Assembly: GCA_020433835.1 (NCBI GenBank)
Contig: JAGRBY010000071.1
Coordinates: 1-18,801, forward strand
Length of the DNA: 18,801 nt
Direction of reading: 5' to 3'
DNA from: Anaerolineae bacterium
GTDB lineage: Bacteria; Chloroflexota; Anaerolineae; 4572-78; J111
Below the pieces are notes generated by a model. That model did no database searches, was not told the DNA's origin, and saw only the letters and a list, made by a program, of their open reading frames with translations. Shown one piece after another: positions 1 through 6,381 of this stretch (position 1 is its first letter; each line of letters starts with the position of its first letter). A program made the translations under genes and the position numbers.

Positions 1-81
1 GGTGGCCATTGCCACATTGAGTCGACGCCCGGGCATGGTACGCGCGTTATTGTGGAAGTACCTAAATCAGCGTCTACTTGA
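1..81 (+). CDS. C-terminal end of a sensor histidine kinase (partial, 5' end outside window)
   Basis: Reading frame 1 is open from the first base to a TGA at 79-81 and gives 26 residues ending in GTRVIVEVPKSAST. The stretch GG-x-x-x-IESTPG-x-GT followed by a beta strand and a VP is the typical last strand pair of a HATPase_c domain, seen especially at the end of NarL/DesK-type two-component kinases. Only this tail is visible, so the sensor part, the partner regulator and the kinase subclass cannot be told. The gene points toward the convergent ClC gene. The last five codons and stop are nearly copied again at 204-221, on the far side of a palindromic repeat. Confidence 0.72.
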   Translation, partial: GGHCHIESTPGHGTRVIVEVPKSAST

Positions 82-221
82 GAAATGGCTTTAAAAGTCT
101 TGAAGGGTCCACTTTTAGAAACCAGGGTTTTTTAGCATTAAAAAGAAACGTCTTTTGATCCAAAAGGGTATCAATTAGGCATCAAAACCCTGGTTTCTTG
201 TCGTCAGCGTCTTCTTGAGAA
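67..221. repeat. 18-bp direct repeat pair flanking palindromic repeat copy 1
   Basis: TCAGCGTCTACTTGAGAA at 67-84 recurs at 204-221 with one change (A to T at the tenth base). The first copy contains the last codons and stop of the upstream kinase. The second lies just past the repeat element, 5 bp from its end, while the first is 32 bp before it. The unequal spacing does not fit a simple target-site duplication, but the match is too long to expect by chance in such a short span. Confidence 0.7.
117..198. repeat. Hairpin-ended 82-bp intergenic repeat, copy 1 (MITE-like)
   Basis: The element starts with AGAAACCAGGGTTTT (117-131) and ends with its exact reverse complement AAAACCCTGGTTTCT (184-198). 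A closely similar 80-bp element lies at 17855-17934. The two share both 15-bp ends, orientation and much of the interior (TTTAGC-TTAAA, CAAAAGG, ATCAAAACCC), so they are copies of one family and not chance hairpins. It lies between the stop codons of two convergent genes (kinase tail and ClC) and could also act as a two-way terminator. No transposase is present, so movement would have to be in trans. Confidence 0.8.
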
Positions 222-230
222 GTAACTTAT

Positions 231-1961
231 TTAAGCGCCTTCGTGGCGAAACATATCGTGACGGGCCAGTTGAGCAAACCGGTGCACAGCTTCATTAGGG
301 CCTACAACAACCAGCTCATCGCCGGTGGCCAGCTTTTTGTCCGGCTCCGGGGCAATCTCGCGACGGTCATCAGGATGCACCATGCCGATAACGTTAATGT
401 GGTAATGGTGCTGGATATCCAACTCGCGGATAGTTTTGTCGGCAAACATGGGCGATACCGGCACCCGCCGCAAGCTGTAGCCTGGGGCTAACTCTTGCCA
501 ACGGGCCACATCGCGCTGCGTCCGATAGATTGAGTTATCATAGGCCAGCAGCGAGCTAATAATAAGCGCCACTACCGCCGGGAAGATGTAGCTGGCCCCA
601 AAAGCCTCGCTGACAAAAATGAGACTACTGATCGGAACTTTAACCAGCGCCACTAAGCTGGCCGCCATCGCCGCCGCAGCCAGCGGCACCACCGGCTGCC
701 CAAACAGCGTGGCAAAGATATTGGCGACCATCGCCCCAAAAACCAGCGACGGCACCAGCAGCCCAGCCGAACCGCCCGAGCTAATCGTCAGCGACGTCGC
801 CAGCATACGCGTAAACAGGGCCAGCAGGGTTACGGAAATCAACACTTGCCCATTAAGCAGTTGATACAACAGCGTTTCGCCCGTGCCCAGCACCAGCCAC
901 AGCGATCCGCCACTGAGCCAGACCGTTATCAGAGCCAGCACACCCGTTAGCCACGCGCCAATGGCAAATCGCAGCCACACGTTATGAACGTGCTTAAAGA
1001 CGCGGTTAAAGGCGTGATTGATACCGCTGTACAGTAAGCTGACCAGCGTCACCACAATGCTGGTCAGAATAACAACCAGAAAAAAGGAAACGGTCAGCGG
1101 CGGCAAAACCCGCACTTCCACCTCAATCGAGATATTGCCCACCCCCAGCAGCAGAGCAGTCACGTGCGCCGTAACCGAGGCAATCAGCGTATAGAAAAAC
1201 TTGTTATAGATGGTTGTACGGCGGTAGATAACTTCGGTGGCGAAAAAAGCAGCCATTAACGGTGTACCGACAAGCGTTGAAATTGCCGCAGCAATACCGC
1301 ACAGTTGCAGTGTTTGCAGCGTTTCCGCCTGATCGAGATACCACCCATCCAACAGCTTCTTGAATGGGCCGATGCCCTTGAGCAGCCGTTTCTGCGGTTT
1401 AAACAAGCCGGCAGCGACGGCTTCGCCAATCAATACGGATGACGCCTCTAAACCACCACTACCCCCTAGCCCTACGGTCGAGATAGTAGCCAGCACCTTG
1501 CGCCCCACCAGTGACAGGCTGTGATAGCGCCAGCGATTCGCCAAGCCAGTTTCGGCCCGCAGCGCGTGAATAACCGTTGGTCGCGTACTGGCATAAAGTG
1601 CCAAAGCCCGTTCAATACCGTCACCCTCAATATCGGGTAGGTTGTGAACTTTATTATGGTCATCAATATAGGGGATGCTCTGGGCGGTAAAATGAGATAA
1701 GGCCGCTACCAATATAGCGCCGGTCAGGAGAGGCAACAGAATGATAACATTGGTCCCAACCATCTCCGGCAAACTGAAAGTCCACTCGAGAAGAAACTCT
1801 ACTATCTCACGCAGCAGAACAATAATTAACGAAACGGCGACACCCACCACAGCTGATTTAACCACCAACGCGCGGCTTTCGGCCAGGTAACGCCGGATAT
1901 TATTAATAACGTAAAATTGGTTGACCAGGTCGAGCCAAAAGAGAAGGAGAAAACGTTTCAT
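231..1961 (-). CDS. ClC-family anion channel/transporter with C-terminal TrkA-C domain
   Basis: The 576-residue protein has about ten hydrophobic helices over residues 30-475, the ClC fold, then a cytoplasmic RCK/TrkA-C-like domain (about 495-570, including a GDELVVVG strand). ClC landmarks are recognisable but altered. The chloride-filter motif GSGIP reads GDGIE at 113-117. The gating-glutamate motif GREGP reads GLEAS at 170-174, keeping Glu172. The GxFxP motif reads GLLVP at 400-404. The helix with CGIAAAIS-x-x-x-GTPL (221-235) matches the canonical GxAAGxxxAFxAPL region. It is therefore a divergent ClC whose ion choice cannot be assumed to be chloride. TrkA-C domains usually bind ligands and gate transport. 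There is no Shine-Dalgarno sequence before the ATG. A TACAAT at 1971-1976 on the minus strand would place the transcript start almost at the start codon, so a leaderless message is possible. Confidence 0.88.
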   Translation of the reverse strand: MKRFLLLFWLDLVNQFYVINNIRRYLAESRALVVKSAVVGVAVSLIIVLLREIVEFLLEWTFSLPEMVGTNVIILLPLLTGAILVAALSHFTAQSIPYIDDHNKVHNLPDIEGDGIERALALYASTRPTVIHALRAETGLANRWRYHSLSLVGRKVLATISTVGLGGSGGLEASSVLIGEAVAAGLFKPQKRLLKGIGPFKKLLDGWYLDQAETLQTLQLCGIAAAISTLVGTPLMAAFFATEVIYRRTTIYNKFFYTLIASVTAHVTALLLGVGNISIEVEVRVLPPLTVSFFLVVILTSIVVTLVSLLYSGINHAFNRVFKHVHNVWLRFAIGAWLTGVLALITVWLSGGSLWLVLGTGETLLYQLLNGQVLISVTLLALFTRMLATSLTISSGGSAGLLVPSLVFGAMVANIFATLFGQPVVPLAAAAMAASLVALVKVPISSLIFVSEAFGASYIFPAVVALIISSLLAYDNSIYRTQRDVARWQELAPGYSLRRVPVSPMFADKTIRELDIQHHYHINVIGMVHPDDRREIAPEPDKKLATGDELVVVGPNEAVHRFAQLARHDMFRHEGA

Positions 1962-2027
1962 AAGGGTTTGATTGTAGCAGGTTTTAACCCGATGCGAAAC
2001 TGTGGCAGCATAGCGTTTCCTCGCCTC

Positions 2028-2075
2028 TGAAAATTACCGTAGGACAAACTTAAGTTTGTCCTACGGTAATTTTCA
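2028..2075. repeat. Perfect 48-bp palindrome without spacer
   Basis: The 24-base arm 2028-2051 (starts TGAAAATTACCGTAGG, ends CAAACTT) is followed at once by its exact reverse complement 2052-2075. Every position pairs, and the centre is ACTTAAGT. It lies between two divergent genes, so it is not placed as a terminator for either. It could be a dispersed REP-like unit, an operator for a dimeric regulator, or a cruciform-forming site. Only one copy is present in this window. Confidence 0.9.
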
Positions 2076-2184
2076 TTGCCAGTGTCGTCTCAACCGAGAC
2101 GGTTAGATTGGCTATGATTAACCCCACTCATCAGTTAACCAGTTACCCATAAATACTATTAACAAGAAACCGCTCAAATTGGTA

Positions 2185-2213
2185 TTGGCAAGCGACATCC
2201 GTAGACCTATAAT
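2185..2213 (+). promoter_or_regulatory. Sigma70-type promoter for the STAS gene
   Basis: TTGGCA at 2185-2190, a 17-base spacer and TATAAT at 2208-2213 match the consensus at 11 of 12 positions. A transcript start near 2220 would leave a leader of about 40 bases before the ATG at 2262. This is the best promoter seen in the window. Confidence 0.65.
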
Positions 2214-2261
2214 AATAAGAGGAGAGTCACATATATGTAGCTAAAGAAAGGATGCTATCTA

Positions 2262-2672
2262 ATGAAGATTTATGATTCTGGCGATAGGTTGATTGGAGTT
2301 AAAATTGACTCGACCTTAACCAAAGCTGATTATCAACGGCTTATTCCATTGCTTGAGGAACGCATCGACAAATTTGATAAGCTAAAGGTGCTAATCCAGT
2401 TCGAGGAGTTTGATGGTATCGAGCCTGGAGCACTGCTGGAAGAGTTTAAATTTGATAGCAAACATCGCGATGATTTCGACAAAGTGGCTATTGTAGGCCA
2501 TAAGCGCTGGCAAGAATGGCTAGCGAACATATCGGAGATTTTCTTCGATACGGATATTAAATATTTTGGCTCCGACGAAGTTCATGCAGCCTGGCGCTGG
2601 CTCGGGGCCAGAGAAAAGCTACGCCAGTTTGATGTTAATGACGAGATTGATAAGGAAACTGCATCGGCGTAA
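2262..2672 (+). CDS. SpoIIAA-like STAS/SEC14-domain protein
   Basis: This 136-residue protein fits the SpoIIAA-like (STAS/SEC14, DUF3478) family over nearly its whole length. It has an N-terminal pair of strands (KIYDSGDRLIGVKIDSTLTK), an amphipathic helix with LLEERIDKFDKLKVLIQFEEFDG, then a helix-strand unit with DFDKVAIVGHKRWQEWL and the terminal helix DEVHAAWRWL. Family members are single-domain cytoplasmic proteins that probably bind a lipophilic ligand or partner; their role is generally unknown. The ATG is preceded by AAAGAAAGGA (2243-2252) at suitable spacing and lies under the strong promoter at 2185-2213. The phosphoesterase gene follows 89 bp downstream on the same strand and may be co-transcribed. 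Confidence 0.85.
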   Translation: MKIYDSGDRLIGVKIDSTLTKADYQRLIPLLEERIDKFDKLKVLIQFEEFDGIEPGALLEEFKFDSKHRDDFDKVAIVGHKRWQEWLANISEIFFDTDIKYFGSDEVHAAWRWLGAREKLRQFDVNDEIDKETASA

Positions 2673-2761
2673 CCGGCCTCGACCACGAAAGACATCGGCT
2701 TATGCACTTCCGGGCCTCGACATGGTAGCCCTATACCTTATTGTACTATGAGAGAGCGACG

Positions 2762-3370
2762 ATGAAACTCCTTTTATTCAGCGATTTGCACGGGAACCGC
2801 TCTGCCGCGCAGAATTTGGTTGCCCTGTCCCAAACGGTTGATATCGTGATCGGGGCGGGAGATTTTGGCAATTTGCGCCACGGCATCGATACCGCGGTGG
2901 CCTTATTAAACAGCATCGATAAGCCGGCGATGTTGGTTCCCGGCAACAGCGAATCGACTGAGGAGCTTGAGGCCGCCTGTCGAGCATTATGGCCGGCGGC
3001 GCATGTACTGCACGGCTCTGGCATCACTGTGGACGGCGTCAACTTCTTTGGTATTGGCGGGGGGATTCCGGTAACGCCCTTCGGTGCGTGGAGCTACGAT
3101 TTCACGGAAGCTGAGGCACGCCATCTACTGGCCGATTGTCCGGCAGGCGGCGTCTTCATCAGCCACTCACCGCCCAAAGGTGCCGTCGATGTCTCCTCGC
3201 GCGGCGTTAGTCTTGGCAGCATCGCCGTCCGCGAGATTATCGAGCAGCAACAGCCGGCGCTGGTTGTCTGTGGGCATATCCACGAAAGTGCCGGTCAACA
3301 AGCCCGTCTGGGAAACTCGGTAGTCGTCAATGCCGGGCCTCAGGGAATTGTATGGGATTTGGCCCTCTAA
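2762..3370 (+). CDS. Calcineurin-like metallophosphoesterase
   Basis: Starting at the ATG at 2762 gives 202 residues beginning MKLLLFSDLHGN, the standard start for this family; an in-frame TTG at 2741 would only add seven unlikely residues. All metal-ligand positions of the binuclear phosphoesterase fold are visible: D8 and H10 (SDLH), D34 (GDFGN), N62 (GNSE), H135 (SHSPP), H172 and H174 (GHIHES). The usual catalytic histidine of GNH(D/E) is serine here (GNSE), a change known to vary in YfcE/MJ0936-like small phosphodiesterases. The substrate is unknown; small members act on phosphodiesters. It is a soluble cytoplasmic protein without signal peptide. It sits 89 bp after the STAS gene and is followed by a strong terminator, so the two may form one unit. 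Confidence 0.9.
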   Translation: MKLLLFSDLHGNRSAAQNLVALSQTVDIVIGAGDFGNLRHGIDTAVALLNSIDKPAMLVPGNSESTEELEAACRALWPAAHVLHGSGITVDGVNFFGIGGGIPVTPFGAWSYDFTEAEARHLLADCPAGGVFISHSPPKGAVDVSSRGVSLGSIAVREIIEQQQPALVVCGHIHESAGQQARLGNSVVVNAGPQGIVWDLAL

Positions 3371-3394
3371 TTTCAATAGCCTGTTTTTTAGGAA

Positions 3395-3437
3395 ACAATA
3401 GGTGTATCTGCTGGAGAGATACGCCTATTGTGTTTTT
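3395..3437 (+). terminator. Rho-independent terminator after the phosphoesterase gene
   Basis: ACAATAGGTGTATCT (3395-3409) pairs with AGATACGCCTATTGT (3417-3431) through 15 positions including one G-U, with a 7-base loop, followed by GTTTTT at 3432-3437. It starts 25 bases after the phosphoesterase stop codon. Confidence 0.85.
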
Positions 3438-3601
3438 AGAAGGTAGCCATCGTTAAGCGGGCTAGACAGATGTGATGCCCGTTAGACAAACCTCTGTTTT
3501 TGCAGTAAAAAAAGAATATCTCAGAGGTGAAGAGGCCAATTACATATCTTAGCTGATGAGGTATTGATTTATCACCATCTAAACTATTGATAGAGGACAC
3601 T
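3438..3601 (+). other. Possibly structured leader of the Cys/Met enzyme gene
   Basis: The 164 bases before the PLP enzyme can form two short hairpins: AGCGGGC 3456-3462 with GCCCGTT 3477-3483, and ACCTCTG 3490-3496 with CAGAGGT 3522-3528. Methionine and cysteine genes are often riboswitch-controlled, so this was compared with the SAM-I core by eye. It was not matched, and the region may be plain spacer. Confidence 0.2.
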
Positions 3602-4786
3602 ATGAATAACGAAAACCTACCCATACATTTCCAATCGATTGTCACCCACGCCGATGCCGACGTGGAAGATGGCACCAATATCGCGCCTTCGATTCACCCG
3701 ACAACAACATTCTATGCGCACGACGCGGCTGAATTTGCCGAAATGGCCAATGAACCGCGCCATCCCCGCTACTACACGCGCTACGGCAATCCAACCCATC
3801 AACGGGCTGAGGCCACTATCGCCAAATTAGAGGGAGCGGAAGCCGCACTGGTAATGGGATCGGGGATGGGGGCCATTACGACGGTAATGCTGGCCTTGGT
3901 ATCCAGCGGCGACCACATTGTGGCCCAAAACAACCATTATATGGGCACCACGAAACTACTCACAGAGGTGCTAACGCGTCTGGGTGTTGAAGTTACGCTG
4001 GTTGACCAGACCGATCTCACGGCTTTTGAGGCAGCGTTACAGCCCAATACCCGGCTGATAATGGTGGAAAGCCCGGTCAATCCGCTGCTGCACGTAACCG
4101 ACTTCAAAGCGGTGACAGCATTGGCTAAAACCCATAATGTTCTCACCGTGGCCGACAATACGTTTGCCACACCTATCAACCAGCGACCGCTTGCGTTAGG
4201 GGTCGATTTGGTGGTTCACAGCGCCACAAAGTACCTGGGCGGCCATCACGACTTGACGGCCGGGGCCGTGGTCGGTTCCAAGGCGCTGATTGAGCGTATT
4301 TGGGGCACGTACGTGCTGGTGGGGTCGGTTATCAGCGCCTTCGATGCCTGGCTGCTGCTGCGCGGACTGCGTACCCTGCCGCTACGTGTTCGGCAGCACA
4401 ACCAAACCGCCCTGACCGTCGCCCAGTTTCTGGCCGATCATCCGGCCATAGAGCAGGTCCACTATCCGGGGTTGGCCGATCATCCTCAGCACGCGTTGGC
4501 CAAAGCGCAGATGTCTCCCGGTTTCGGGGGGGTGTTGAGCTTCCAGCTTAAGGGCGGTTACAAAGAGACCGAACAGTTTATGACCCGTCTCAACTTTATT
4601 CGGCAGGCGGTGAGTTTGGGCGGCTACGAAACTCTGGCGGCCCATGTGGCGGCTATGTGGGGCGGCACGCTATCGGATGAGCAACTGCGGGTCGCCGGTG
4701 TCGAGCCGAATCTGGTGCGCTTCTCCACCGGGTTGGAAGATGCCCCGGATATTATTGCTGATTTAGAACAAGCATTGAAAATATAG
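3602..4786 (+). CDS. PLP-dependent Cys/Met metabolism enzyme (cystathionine gamma-synthase / O-acetylhomoserine sulfhydrylase type)
   Basis: This 394-residue fold-type I enzyme acts in transsulfuration or direct sulfhydrylation, joining or splitting homocysteine, cysteine and activated homoserine. Visible landmarks are RYGNPT near residue 60, the phosphate-binding loop GSGMGA (86-91), the cofactor-stacking Tyr113 (NHYMGTT), ESPVNPLL (156-163), Asp185 in VADNTFATP, and the Schiff-base Lys210 in SATKYLGGHHD. The C-terminal SLGGYETL and VRFSTGLED also fit the family. The motif reads GHHD where most members have GHSD or GHND. Tyr113 is followed by Met-Gly-Thr, so the cysteine typical of methionine gamma-lyases is missing, which argues against that activity. 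The ATG at 3602 has AGAGGA just before it; an upstream in-frame TTG at 3587 lies before that site and is rejected. Exact substrate use cannot be read from sequence. Confidence 0.9.
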   Translation: MNNENLPIHFQSIVTHADADVEDGTNIAPSIHPTTTFYAHDAAEFAEMANEPRHPRYYTRYGNPTHQRAEATIAKLEGAEAALVMGSGMGAITTVMLALVSSGDHIVAQNNHYMGTTKLLTEVLTRLGVEVTLVDQTDLTAFEAALQPNTRLIMVESPVNPLLHVTDFKAVTALAKTHNVLTVADNTFATPINQRPLALGVDLVVHSATKYLGGHHDLTAGAVVGSKALIERIWGTYVLVGSVISAFDAWLLLRGLRTLPLRVRQHNQTALTVAQFLADHPAIEQVHYPGLADHPQHALAKAQMSPGFGGVLSFQLKGGYKETEQFMTRLNFIRQAVSLGGYETLAAHVAAMWGGTLSDEQLRVAGVEPNLVRFSTGLEDAPDIIADLEQALKI

Positions 4787-4790
4787 TAAA

Positions 4791-4824
4791 CAGTTAGCGA
4801 TCAGCAGTCAGCCAAGGCTAACTG
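4791..4824 (+). terminator. Stem-loop after the PLP enzyme gene, possible terminator
   Basis: CAGTTAGC (4791-4798) pairs perfectly with GCTAACTG (4817-4824) across an 18-base loop, five bases after the stop codon. No T-run follows (the next bases are CTTACAAAAAAC), so it may be an mRNA-end stem or a degraded dispersed repeat and not a true intrinsic terminator. Confidence 0.35.
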
Positions 4825-4841
4825 CTTACAAAAAACACTTC

Positions 4842-4871
4842 TTAACGTCGTGAAATTTGGACAAGTATGAT
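4842..4871 (+). promoter_or_regulatory. Candidate promoter for the pentapeptide gene
   Basis: TTAACG (4842-4847), an 18-base spacer and TATGAT (4866-4871) resemble a sigma70 promoter with four and five of six matches. It would give a leader of about 80 bases. Confidence 0.3.
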
Positions 4872-4956
4872 ACACTTATTTTGAGGATTTGCGTCACCTC
4901 CATACCATCAAACACTGTAAACTGAATAACACCACACTTCGAAAGGAACATCAATT

Positions 4957-6171
4957 ATGACTTATAGACAGTTCCCCCTAAAATTCTATTTCTCCATCAA
5001 AGATCGATTAGAACAACTCTCAGCCGACAATCCTATTGAACTGGCCCTGCTCGTTTTTTTCGTCGCGTTTTTGTTGGTTGTCTCGCTCTCTTTTCCCTAT
5101 TACGATTTCGCCTTTTATCAAAATGTGCTGGTTGAAGCCCACGGCATGCTGCTCGATCTGTTAATTATTGGTGTTTTTGTTTATTGGCTCGACTCATTGG
5201 GCGATAAAAAACGTTCAATCAGAAAATATCAGGAAGAAATTGATGATTACCTCAACTGGCAATCGCACGAGGCAACCTACCGTATTATCGGCAATATTCG
5301 ACGCCTTAATCGCGATAAAATCTCTAAAATTCATCTTCAAAACGCATTTTTACCCCAGGCCAATCTGGTAGAAATACTCCTGGAGGAATCGAATTTGCAA
5401 GGGGCTACCCTGCAAGAGGCCAATTTACAAAATGCGATGCTCACCAAGTCAGATTTACGGGGCGCTGACTTACGGGGGGCCAATCTCAACAAAGCCAATT
5501 TAAGGGAAGCACGATTGCAAGGTGCAAGTTTATGGGAAAGTACGGCTTTAGAAATTTTTCTTCACGATGCCACAGACCGCTTAAAAGTGACCAATCTGCA
5601 AGGAGCCAATTTGCGCGAAGCGGCTTTAGATAAGGCCAATTTGCGCGGCACAGACTTGCAAGGGAGCGATATGTGGGGGGCGACTTTGCAAGGAGCTAAT
5701 CTGCATCGAGCCAATCTACGAGGGGCATCGTTGTGGGAAGCAGACCTGCAAAATGCTGAACTGCAAAACGCCAATCTACAGCGGGCCAATTTCCGCAGCG
5801 CTGATTTGCAGCAGGCTAATTTATGCGACGCCGATCTCTATTACGCCCGCTTGCAGAGCACCAATCTAAAAAATGCAGATTTGCGAGGCGCAAACTTACG
5901 CAAGGCTAAAGTCCAAGAAGCCAATTTGAGCGGGGCTGATTTACAACGCGCTAACCTACACGGAGCCAACTTGCGCAAGGCGTTTCTTACGGAAGCCAAT
6001 TTCAAGGATGCCCGTTATGATCGGCACACGCATTGGCCTGAAGATTTTGATCCGCAGCAAGCCGGCGCTGTTTTAGAAGAAGCAGCAGCAGAAGAAGGAG
6101 GAGAAGAAGAGGCAACCAATGGCACCAACGGACATGTATCATCTTCATCAATTTGGGCAGCGCTTGAATAA
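4957..6171 (+). CDS. Membrane-anchored pentapeptide-repeat protein
   Basis: This 404-residue protein has three parts. Residues about 27-46 and 63-80 are two membrane helices joined by a short loop. A charged linker (82-120) resembles a coiled coil and includes RKYQEEIDDYL and a Trp. Residues about 127-353 are roughly forty A(D/N)Lxx-type pentapeptides, which fold into a right-handed quadrilateral beta helix. A 12-residue break (FLHDATDRLKVT, 201-212) interrupts the repeats, so the helix probably has a loop or kink there. The tail contains THWPEDFDPQQAGA, a sequence common after such repeats, then an acidic run (374-385). The coil probably faces the cytoplasm on a two-helix anchor. Pentapeptide proteins are diverse scaffolds, and a gyrase-mimic role (as in Qnr/MfpA) is not implied because those lack membrane anchors. 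GAAAGGAA lies before the ATG. The gene seems to stand alone. Confidence 0.9.
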   Translation: MTYRQFPLKFYFSIKDRLEQLSADNPIELALLVFFVAFLLVVSLSFPYYDFAFYQNVLVEAHGMLLDLLIIGVFVYWLDSLGDKKRSIRKYQEEIDDYLNWQSHEATYRIIGNIRRLNRDKISKIHLQNAFLPQANLVEILLEESNLQGATLQEANLQNAMLTKSDLRGADLRGANLNKANLREARLQGASLWESTALEIFLHDATDRLKVTNLQGANLREAALDKANLRGTDLQGSDMWGATLQGANLHRANLRGASLWEADLQNAELQNANLQRANFRSADLQQANLCDADLYYARLQSTNLKNADLRGANLRKAKVQEANLSGADLQRANLHGANLRKAFLTEANFKDARYDRHTHWPEDFDPQQAGAVLEEAAAEEGGEEEATNGTNGHVSSSSIWAALE

Positions 6172-6180
6172 TATTTCCTC

Positions 6181-6248
6181 AGGTGACAGTCACTCAGCGT
6201 TGCTTTGCATCTGAAAGACCCTTGAGAGTGCTAAAGTGACTGTTACCT
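6181..6248. repeat. Inverted repeat with 14-bp arms downstream of the pentapeptide gene
   Basis: AGGTGACAGTCACT (6181-6194) pairs with AGTGACTGTTACCT (6235-6248), all positions with one G-T wobble, enclosing 40 bases. The left arm itself contains the small palindrome GTGAC-A-GTCAC. It begins 10 bases after the stop codon, but no T-run follows, so it is more like a dispersed repeat unit than a classic terminator. Confidence 0.6.
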
Positions 6249-6381
6249 AACTTTACGTATTCAACTCCACACTTTAATACTTTTCGCACTGTTTCCGCAT
6301 AGATTTCGCAGCGGATAGTTATCATAACGTGTAAATCAGCAGCATCTATTTGCTAACACACCATTGCGAGGAGTATATCCC

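Larger units (their letters stand above)
1962..2261. other. Divergent intergenic region (ClC / STAS gene)
   Basis: This 300-bp spacer separates the minus-strand ClC gene from the plus-strand STAS gene. It holds the 48-bp perfect palindrome at 2028-2075 and a clear promoter for the plus-strand gene at 2185-2213. No small open frame with a ribosome site, RNA gene or known riboswitch was recognised. Confidence 0.6.

Noticed and set aside
117..198. CRISPR repeat unit
   Set aside because: Only two copies occur, 17.7 kb apart, without spacers or cas genes; the hairpin-ended repeat explanation fits better.
67..221. Simple insertion-sequence target-site duplication
   Set aside because: The 18-bp direct repeats are not adjacent to the element ends (32 and 5 bp away), so a standard transposon footprint is not supported.
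243..864. Plus-strand open frames of about 80 codons opposite the ClC gene
   Set aside because: They lie antisense to conserved ClC regions, have low-complexity translations and no ribosome sites.
2741..2761. Upstream TTG start for the phosphoesterase
   Set aside because: The ATG at 2762 gives the family's typical N-terminus directly before the first strand and the DxH motif. The extension adds only seven unconserved residues.
3438..3601. SAM riboswitch before the Cys/Met enzyme
   Set aside because: The conserved SAM-I core (AGAGGTGGAGGGA / GATGAAACC type sequence) is not present. The AGAGGTGAAGAGG at 3524-3536 is only a superficial likeness.
4957..6171. Quinolone-resistance (Qnr/MfpA-like) protein
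   Set aside because: Pentapeptide repeats alone do not imply gyrase mimicry. The two membrane helices and acidic tail are unlike Qnr or MfpA.
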